Assembly (NCBI GenBank): GCA_946497905.1
Contig: CAMMMI010000098.1
Span: 1 to 5,523, forward strand
Length of the DNA: 5,523 nucleotides
DNA from: an uncultured Clostridium sp.
Lineage (GTDB): Bacteria > Bacillota > Clostridia > TANB77 > CAG-508
Reading direction: 5' to 3'
Shown here piece by piece: positions 1 to 3,331 of the stretch (position 1 is its first letter; every line of letters begins with the position of its first letter). The translations under genes were made by a program, and so were the position numbers. The notes under the pieces were generated by a model that saw only the letters and a list, made by a program, of their open reading frames with translations, was not told where the DNA came from and made no database searches.

Positions 1-126
1 ACACCAATATCAACACCAACGACACCAATATCAACACCAACGACACCAATATCAACACCAACAACACCAGTATCAACGCCGACAACACCAGTGTCAACAC
101 CAACAACGCCAGTATCAACATCAAAA
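1..126 (+). repeat. Six 21-bp tandem repeats inside a coding region
   Basis: Six in-frame 21-bp units run from base 1, coding TPISTPT three times, TPVSTPT twice and TPVSTSK once. The first two units are identical and the third differs by one base; later units diverge (ata to gta or gtg, acg to aca), so the array decays toward its 3' end. More units may lie upstream of the window. The unit length is a multiple of three, so gain or loss of units changes linker length without a frameshift. Confidence 0.95.
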
Positions 127-921
127 ACAAAAATAAAAGGAATAAAGATAGGTAAAAAAATAGAAATTGAATACGAAAATTCTGATGTAAAAAAAGTAAA
201 GATAAAATTTAAAAAAATGAAAAAAAATATGAAGAAGACGTCAGAACAAAAAGAAAAAGATGTTAAAGAATTGTTAAAAGGATTAAAAATAGAAAATATA
301 GATGAAGATATTTTAGATAAGGTAGATCCAAATGTTATATATGCATTTCAAGATGCTAAAAAGAATGAAGTAGAAGATAAAGATATTGAAAAGCTTACTT
401 TGGGATATATATATGCATTAGGAGGAAGTAAAAGCGATCAAGATAGTTTAAAAGGTTTAATAACATATGATAGAAGAGGTATGGATTATTGGAAAATAAG
501 AACTATAATTCCAAAATTACGTCATGGAAAGCAATATCAAAAACTGGGAGAATATTTAATGCATTCAGAAAAATTTGCAGATTTTATAATGGACAAACAA
601 TCTAAAATAGGTAAATGGTTAGGACTTGGGGAAAACAAGGGATTATTAAAAGCTGGGACGGAAAATGAAACTGATAGGAATAAAAGAATATCAGAAAAAG
701 CCACAAAAGGACTTGCTGGTAAAGATGAGGAAAGTAAAAAAGAAAAACAAAATCCAATGAAGAGTTTGGAAGTTGATGAGGATACAAAGAAAAAACTAGA
801 AGATGTAGCAGATAAATATAAAAGTGAAGTGGAAAAAGAGGGAGCTAGAGATATGGTAAAATCAGATATCAATAGTAGAATAGATAAGAGAATATCTGAA
901 GAAAAAGATAGAGCAAGGTAA
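1..921 (+). CDS. Unrecognised Lys-rich protein with Thr/Pro repeat, 5'-partial
   Basis: The reading frame is open from the first base of the window to a TAA at 919-921 (306 codons seen), so the gene starts upstream. A GTG at 91 is in frame, but it sits inside the repeat and has no Shine-Dalgarno site, so it is unlikely to be the start. Seen residues 1-42 are six copies of a heptapeptide, TPISTPT or TPVSTPT, the last one diverging. Residues 43-95 are extremely basic, with runs such as KKMKKNMKK. Residues about 99-210 look like a mixed, possibly globular part with aromatics (VIYAFQ, GYIYAL, GMDYWKIR, GKWLGLG). Residues about 255-306 are a charged Lys/Glu segment likely to form a helix or coiled coil. 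No Cys and no membrane segment is visible in this part; any signal peptide would be off-window. Thr/Pro repeats are commonly extended linkers, often in surface or wall proteins, but cell location and function are unknown. It forms its own transcription unit, closed by the terminator at 988-1033. Confidence 0.8.
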   Translation, partial: TPISTPTTPISTPTTPISTPTTPVSTPTTPVSTPTTPVSTSKTKIKGIKIGKKIEIEYENSDVKKVKIKFKKMKKNMKKTSEQKEKDVKELLKGLKIENIDEDILDKVDPNVIYAFQDAKKNEVEDKDIEKLTLGYIYALGGSKSDQDSLKGLITYDRRGMDYWKIRTIIPKLRHGKQYQKLGEYLMHSEKFADFIMDKQSKIGKWLGLGENKGLLKAGTENETDRNKRISEKATKGLAGKDEESKKEKQNPMKSLEVDEDTKKKLEDVADKYKSEVEKEGARDMVKSDINSRIDKRISEEKDRAR

Positions 922-987
922 AAAATAATACTACTACTTTTCAGTTTTAGTTTAATATATAGAAACTAAGAGTTTGATAAATATGAG

Positions 988-1033
988 AAAGCAATTCAAA
1001 TTTAAATATAGTTGAATTGCTTTTGTATTTTTT
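988..1033 (+). terminator. Intrinsic terminator
   Basis: A perfect 12-bp stem (AAAGCAATTCAA at 988-999 with TTGAATTGCTTT at 1012-1023) closes a 12-nt loop. It is followed by a T-rich run through 1033. It lies 66 bp after the stop of the Lys-rich gene and just before a strong promoter, so it separates two transcription units. The stem is AT-rich but long, as is usual in low-GC Firmicutes. Confidence 0.85.
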
Positions 1034-1063
1034 ATGTAGATTTTATAGTAAAAACTAAATTAT

Positions 1064-1092
1064 TTGCAAAAGTTATGTAAATATGATATAAT
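1064..1092 (+). promoter_or_regulatory. Extended -10 promoter for the small membrane protein gene
   Basis: The -35 box is TTGCAA (1064-1069), the spacer is 17 bp, and the -10 box is a perfect TATAAT (1087-1092) preceded by TG at 1084-1085, the extended -10 motif. The start of transcription is predicted near 1099. That leaves about 60 nt of leader before the ATG at 1159, but only about 9 nt before the alternative ATG at 1108. Confidence 0.85.
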
Positions 1093-1158
1093 ATAAAAAG
1101 AAACTAGATGTTTATAGTAGCCCAGGTGGAAGGGATATTTCGCCAGAAAGGAAGCAGT

Positions 1159-1353
1159 ATGACAAAAAATTTCTTAGGTATAGTAATGGCTATTATATGT
1201 GTGGCATTATTGATAGGATTAGCATGGCTAGCCCAATATATACCGTTTGGATTTTTTTTGAAACAATTGCCTGGTATTGGTATTGGAATTGGAATTTCAA
1301 TGCTAGGCATGATTATCGGCGAACTCTTGAAAAAGAGAGAGCACGATGAGTAG
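1159..1353 (+). CDS. Small two-helix membrane protein, unknown function
   Basis: This encodes 64 residues. I chose ATG 1159 because AAAGGAAG at 1147-1153 is a well-spaced ribosome binding site. The frame is open back to an ATG at 1108 (81 residues), but that start has no clear binding site, lies only about 9 nt from the predicted +1, and would add a hydrophilic tail. Residues about 5-27 (FLGIVMAIICVALLIGLAWL) form a first membrane helix. A short YIPFGFFLKQLP turn follows, and residues about 38-55 form a second helix starting with a GIGIGIG stretch, a glycine-zipper-like packing motif. The end, KKREHDE, is charged. The likely fold is a membrane hairpin. I do not recognise the family; small holin-like, toxin-like or stress peptides all share these gross features, so no function is assigned. 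It has its own promoter and lies before, but apparently not in, the str operon. Confidence 0.7.
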   Translation: MTKNFLGIVMAIICVALLIGLAWLAQYIPFGFFLKQLPGIGIGIGISMLGMIIGELLKKREHDE

Positions 1354-1357
1354 AAGA

Positions 1358-1389
1358 ATCTCCTACAGAGCGAAAGCTATGTAGGAGAT
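1358..1389 (+). other. GNRA-capped hairpin after the small gene
   Basis: A perfect 10-bp stem, ATCTCCTACA (1358-1367) with TGTAGGAGAT (1380-1389), is extended by AGC/GCT around a GAAA tetraloop (1372-1375), with one G-A mismatch between the two helices. It starts 4 nt after the stop codon. No T-run follows (catttatatg), so it is not a typical intrinsic terminator. It may be a 3'-end stabiliser, a Rho-independent end of weak type, or a processing site. The 5' strand carries the anti-Shine-Dalgarno-like TCTCCT, which the hairpin sequesters. Confidence 0.75.
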
Positions 1390-1518
1390 CATTTATATGT
1401 AATAAAGTAAAGTACAAAAATGAGATTTGATTAATTAGCAAAATTTATAAAAATATAGATTAATTTAGGTTTGAATAAAAAATAATAATAAATTTTTCTG
1501 TAAATTTCTAAGTTTTTA

Positions 1519-1547
1519 TTGACTTATCAAGTGAAAAATGATAAAAT
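1519..1547 (+). promoter_or_regulatory. str operon promoter upstream of rpsL
   Basis: The -35 box is TTGACT (1519-1524), the spacer is exactly 17 bp, and the -10 box is TAAAAT (1542-1547). Transcription should start near 1554, which is the first base of the leader stem at 1554-1592. The leader to the rpsL start is then about 130 nt. This promoter explains how rpsL is expressed here without read-through from rpoBC, the usual upstream neighbours in Firmicutes. Confidence 0.8.
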
Positions 1548-1553
1548 AATAAC

Positions 1554-1650
1554 CGTTACGATAAATTGCTTGTATTATGCAATTCCGTAGCGATTATTTA
1601 ATTTTATGAGCATGAATATTTCAAAAATATTACATGAAAAAATCATAAAA
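1554..1650 (+). promoter_or_regulatory. Structured 5' leader of rpsL (two stem-loops)
   Basis: Stem-loop 1 pairs CGTTACG (1554-1560) with CGTAGCG (1586-1592), including one G-U, and inside it AATTGC (1564-1569) with GCAATT (1579-1584). It begins at the predicted +1. Stem-loop 2 pairs TTTTATGA (1602-1609) with TCATAAAA (1643-1650) and encloses CATGAATATTT (1611-1621) with AAATATT-a-CATG (1625-1636). The Shine-Dalgarno AGGAGGTG (1667-1674) lies 16 nt further on. Ribosomal protein operons are commonly autoregulated through such leaders, so this could be a binding site for an operon product. The stems are seen; the regulatory role is inferred, and I do not recognise a named leader family. Confidence 0.55.
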
Positions 1651-1682
1651 AATTAAAGTAAAAAACAGGAGGTGAAATTTAA

Positions 1683-2096
1683 GTGCCAACAATCAACCAA
1701 TTAGTAAGAAAAGGAAGACAAACAGGAGTAACAAAATCAAAATCTCCAGCATTACAACATGGATGGAACTCTAAAAATAAGAGATTAACAAACAACAGAG
1801 CTCCACAAAAAAGAGGAGTATGTACAGTTGTTAAAACAGTTACACCTAAAAAGCCAAACTCAGCTTTAAGAAAAGTTGCCAGAGTTAGACTTTCAAATGG
1901 TTATGAAGTCACATCTTATATTCCAGGTATAGGACATAACCTACAAGAACACAGTGTTGTATTAATTAGAGGTGGTAGGGTAAAAGACCTTCCAGGTGTT
2001 AGATATCATATCATTAGAGGAACTTTAGATACAGCAGGTGTTAAAGATAGAATGCAAGCACGTTCTAAGTATGGGGCTAAGAAACCTAAAAAATAA
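1683..2096 (+). CDS. rpsL: 30S ribosomal protein S12
   Basis: This is a complete S12 of 137 residues. S12 sits at the 30S decoding centre and helps monitor codon-anticodon fit. Diagnostic blocks are MPTINQLVRKGR at the N-terminus, QKRGVCT (42-48), TPKKPNSALRKV (54-65), GHNLQEHSVVLIRGGRVKDL (84-103), PGVRYH (104-109) and GVKDRMQARSKYG near the C-terminus. Residues about 14-40 form the extra basic segment typical of Gram-positive S12. Lys56 and Lys101 match E. coli Lys43 and Lys88, the classical streptomycin-resistance positions, and both are wild type. Asp102 is the counterpart of the aspartate methylthiolated in some bacteria. The start codon is GTG, set by AGGAGGTG 8 nt upstream. It is the first gene of the operon, behind its own promoter and a structured leader; the 586-bp gap to rpsG is unusually long. 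Confidence 0.99.
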   Translation: MPTINQLVRKGRQTGVTKSKSPALQHGWNSKNKRLTNNRAPQKRGVCTVVKTVTPKKPNSALRKVARVRLSNGYEVTSYIPGIGHNLQEHSVVLIRGGRVKDLPGVRYHIIRGTLDTAGVKDRMQARSKYGAKKPKK

Positions 2097-2113
2097 TTAA
2101 AATAAATGAAATC

Positions 2114-2208
2114 AGGCATCTTGCACATTTTTGTTTCTTATATAGCTTTCAATGTACAAAAAGTACATTTTCAATCTATATAATTCAACAAAAATGAACA
2201 ATATACCT
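2114..2208 (-). repeat. Intergenic palindrome, copy 1
   Basis: This is an imperfect inverted repeat. On the + strand the arms pair AGGCAT (2114-2119) with ATACCT (2203-2208), TGCACA (2122-2127) with TGAACA (2195-2200), ATTTTTGTT (2127-2135) with AACAAAAAT (2187-2195), and TTATATAG (2138-2145) with CTATATAA (2176-2183). The tip is TGTAC/GTACA (2153-2157 with 2163-2167) around a 5-nt loop. Just below the tip both arms read TTTCAA. It is the most divergent copy: its middle stem has a quite different sequence from the others yet pairs perfectly. Strand is given as minus because the recurrent C-A mismatches (2117/2205 and 2124/2198) become G-U wobbles there. No T-run follows on either strand. Confidence 0.85.
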
Positions 2209-2209
2209 A

Positions 2210-2236
2210 ATTTGTTTTATTTTAATGAAAGCAAAT
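2210..2236 (+). repeat. Short hairpin repeat a
   Basis: ATTTGTTTT (2210-2218) pairs with AAAGCAAAT (2228-2236) around a 9-nt loop. The same element recurs at 2373-2399 with two differences that keep the pairing: in each copy one position is G-C and its neighbour G-T, with the roles swapped. Wobbles here are on the + strand, unlike those in the large palindromes. Confidence 0.65.
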
Positions 2237-2238
2237 TG

Positions 2239-2342
2239 AAAGCAGCAACTTGCACATTTTCGCTAAATAATCCAAACTTCGACGTACAAAGAGTACGCCT
2301 TCAGCTTGTATTATTTATCAAAAATGCACAATTTACTACTTT
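2239..2342 (-). repeat. Intergenic palindrome, copy 2
   Basis: The whole structure below the tip holds one register (paired positions sum to 4581): AAAGCAG (2239-2245) with CTACTTT (2336-2342), TGCACATTTT (2251-2260) with AAAATGCACA (2321-2330), TAAATAAT (2264-2271) with ATTATTTA (2310-2317), and CAA (2273-2275) with TTG (2306-2308). The tip is CGTAC/GTACG (2283-2287 with 2293-2297). Six stem positions are C opposite A on the + strand: 2243/2338, 2246/2335, 2253/2328, 2254/2327, 2261/2320 and 2276/2305. All would be G-U on the minus strand. It stands in series with copy 1, within a partly duplicated unit that also contains the short hairpins at 2210 and 2373. Confidence 0.9.
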
Positions 2343-2372
2343 GAATTCGTTTTTAATGTTTAAAGTACACTA

Positions 2373-2399
2373 ATTTGCTTTATTTTAATGAAAGTAAAT
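2373..2399 (+). repeat. Short hairpin repeat b
   Basis: ATTTGCTTT (2373-2381) pairs with AAAGTAAAT (2391-2399). It is the second copy of the element at 2210-2236, 163 bp away, with pairing preserved by wobble exchange. It marks the downstream border of the duplicated unit carrying palindrome copies 1 and 2. Confidence 0.65.
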
Positions 2400-2421
2400 T
2401 TAAAGCAGAAAAATGCTTTAA
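2400..2421 (+). other. Short perfect hairpin
   Basis: TTAAAGCA (2400-2407) pairs with TGCTTTAA (2414-2421) around a 6-nt A-rich loop. It abuts the preceding short hairpin. No T-tract follows, so a terminator is unlikely. Read-through into rpsG is needed unless rpsG has its own promoter, and I see no convincing one. Confidence 0.5.
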
Positions 2422-2435
2422 TAAAAATTAAAACC

Positions 2436-2659
2436 AGTGCTTGTAATCTTACTAAACTTAAGGTACTTAAATTTAGATAGAATATAAAGCACTATGCGGA
2501 AAAGAAAACTTTTCAGAGTACCGAGAATACTTAAAATAAGTATTCAATAGGGGAAAATCTAAAAACTTTTGATCATGTATTCATACAGAGAGAGGATACT
2601 CCTTAGACTGAATAGAAATGACCAAAGGGTAAAGGAATGTCCCCTGACAATAAGTGTCA
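2436..2659 (+). promoter_or_regulatory. Candidate structured leader upstream of rpsG
   Basis: The spacer folds on paper into several stems. AGTGCTT (2436-2442) pairs with AAGCACT (2487-2493) and encloses CTAAACTTAAG (2452-2462) with CTTAAATTTAG (2466-2476), one C-A mismatch. Then come GAAAAG/CTTTTC (2499-2504 with 2509-2514) and GAATACTT/AAGTATTC (2525-2532 with 2538-2545). A long-range pairing AGGGGA (2549-2554) with TCCCCT (2640-2645) follows, and TGACA/TGTCA (2645-2649 with 2655-2659) ends 9 nt before the Shine-Dalgarno AGGAGGG at 2669-2675. In E. coli, S7 represses the str operon by binding the rpsL-rpsG spacer, so an S7 site is a reasonable idea, but I cannot see a clear 16S mimic. It does not match any riboswitch, T-box or intron core that I recognise. 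Confidence 0.45.
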
Positions 2660-2682
2660 AAAAATAGAAGGAGGGAAGAATA

Positions 2683-3153
2683 GTGCCAAGAAAAGGATAT
2701 ATAGCAAAAAGAGAAGTATTACCAGATCCAATATATAATAGTAAAGTTGTTACTAAATTAGTAAACAATATAATGTTAGATGGTAAAAAAACAGTTGCTC
2801 AAAAAATAGTTTATGATGCATTTGATATTATAAAAGAAAAAGAAGGAAAAAACCCTTTAGAAGTTTTTGAAGCAGCTTTAGAAAATGTAATGCCAGTTTT
2901 AGAAGTTAAAGCAAGAAGAGTTGGTGGTGCAACATATCAAGTACCATTAGAAATTAGACCAGAAAGAAGACAAACTTTAGGTTTAAGATGGATTGTTACT
3001 TATGCTAGAAATAGACATGAAAAAACAATGGCTGAAAAATTAGCAGGAGAATTAATTGATGCTGTTAACGGAAATGGTGGAGCATTTAAGAAAAAAGAAG
3101 ATACACATAGAATGGCAGAAGCTAATAAGGCTTTCGCACACTATAAATGGTAG
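2683..3153 (+). CDS. rpsG: 30S ribosomal protein S7
   Basis: This is a complete S7 of 156 residues, the standard bacterial length. S7 nucleates assembly of the 30S head by binding the 3' major domain of 16S rRNA and lines the E site. Diagnostic segments are MPRKGYIAKREVLPDPIYNS at the start, VNNIMLDGKKTVAQKIVYDA (27-46), the strongly conserved VKARRVGGATYQVPLEIRPE near residues 75-94, RHEKTMAEKLAGELIDA (111-127), and the C-terminal KKKEDTHRMAEANKAFAHYKW. The start is GTG, like rpsL, with AGGAGGG (2669-2675) 7 nt upstream. In E. coli S7 is the autorepressor of this operon. Here its gene follows an unusually long spacer with repeats and a possible structured leader, and its stop codon (TAG) is immediately followed by palindrome copy 3. 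Confidence 0.99.
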   Translation: MPRKGYIAKREVLPDPIYNSKVVTKLVNNIMLDGKKTVAQKIVYDAFDIIKEKEGKNPLEVFEAALENVMPVLEVKARRVGGATYQVPLEIRPERRQTLGLRWIVTYARNRHEKTMAEKLAGELIDAVNGNGGAFKKKEDTHRMAEANKAFAHYKW

Positions 3154-3278
3154 AATTTTCACGAAAAGCACTAATCTGCACATTTTCGCTAAATAATACA
3201 AACCTCAATGTACAAACGTACACTTTTGGCTTGTCTTATTTATCAAAAATGCATATCTTAGCACTTTTGGTGAAAATT
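3154..3278 (-). repeat. Intergenic palindrome, copy 3 (longest complete copy)
   Basis: The element starts on the base after the rpsG stop codon. Paired positions sum to 6432 almost throughout. A 21-nt outer arm (3154-3174) faces 3258-3278, mismatched only at 3163/3269 (G-G) and at the C-A pairs 3169/3263 and 3170/3262. A TC/TC step follows, then TGCACATTTT (3177-3186) with AAAATGCATA (3246-3255), TAAATAA (3190-3196) with TTATTTA (3236-3242), and ACAA (3198-3201) with TTGT (3231-3234). The tip is TGTAC/GTACA (3209-3213 with 3218-3222) around AAAC. Six C-A mismatches would be G-U on the minus strand. It fills most of the rpsG-fusA spacer. Confidence 0.92.
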
Positions 3279-3295
3279 AATTAAAAGAATATAAT
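3267..3295 (+). promoter_or_regulatory. Possible internal promoter for fusA
   Basis: A perfect -10 box TATAAT (3290-3295) lies 17 bp after TTGGTG (3267-3272), which matches the -35 consensus only in TTG. Start of transcription would be near 3302, about 30 nt before the fusA ATG. The -35 lies within the last arm of palindrome copy 3, so a folded or protein-bound element could affect it. The region is AT-rich, so a chance TATAAT is possible. Confidence 0.4.
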
Positions 3296-3331
3296 AAAAA
3301 CCGAAAATTTAGAGAGGGGGAAATATAGATA

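Noticed and set aside
1..126. CRISPR-like array
   Set aside because: The 21-bp units are directly adjacent with no spacers and are in frame in a coding region, so this is a protein repeat.
537..872. Minus-strand Ser/Phe-rich frames opposite the Lys-rich gene
   Set aside because: Lys and Glu codons on the + strand read as Phe, Leu and Ser on the other strand, which makes long open antisense frames by composition alone.
1108..1158. The earlier ATG as start of the small membrane protein
   Set aside because: There is no Shine-Dalgarno site, it is only about 9 nt from the predicted +1, and the extra 17 residues are hydrophilic with no clear role. ATG 1159 has a well-placed AAAGGAAG.
1420..1470. 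Two GATTAATT strings in the AT-rich spacer
   Set aside because: They are too short and low in complexity in this AT-rich stretch to count as a repeat or operator.
1568..1578. GCTTGTATTAT in rpsL leader stem-loop 1 is identical to 2304-2314 in palindrome copy 2
   Set aside because: An 11-nt AT-rich match without any of the surrounding palindrome is likely chance; the rest of the leader does not align with the repeat family.
2152..2373. A 73-codon + strand reading frame between rpsL and rpsG
   Set aside because: It lies across both palindromes and the short hairpin, has no ribosome binding site, and its composition follows from the repeats. It is not a credible gene.
2430..2682. Group I or II intron, T-box or known riboswitch before rpsG
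   Set aside because: I could not find a group II domain V, a T-box AGGGTGGNACCGCG motif, or a recognisable group I core; the structure does not match an RNA class I know.
2559..2768. A minus-strand reading frame overlapping the rpsG start
   Set aside because: It runs through the structured spacer and antisense to rpsG, with no start signals; a chance frame.
2114..3278. The palindromes as intrinsic terminators
   Set aside because: No copy has a T-run after its outer arm on either strand, and rpsG and fusA need read-through.
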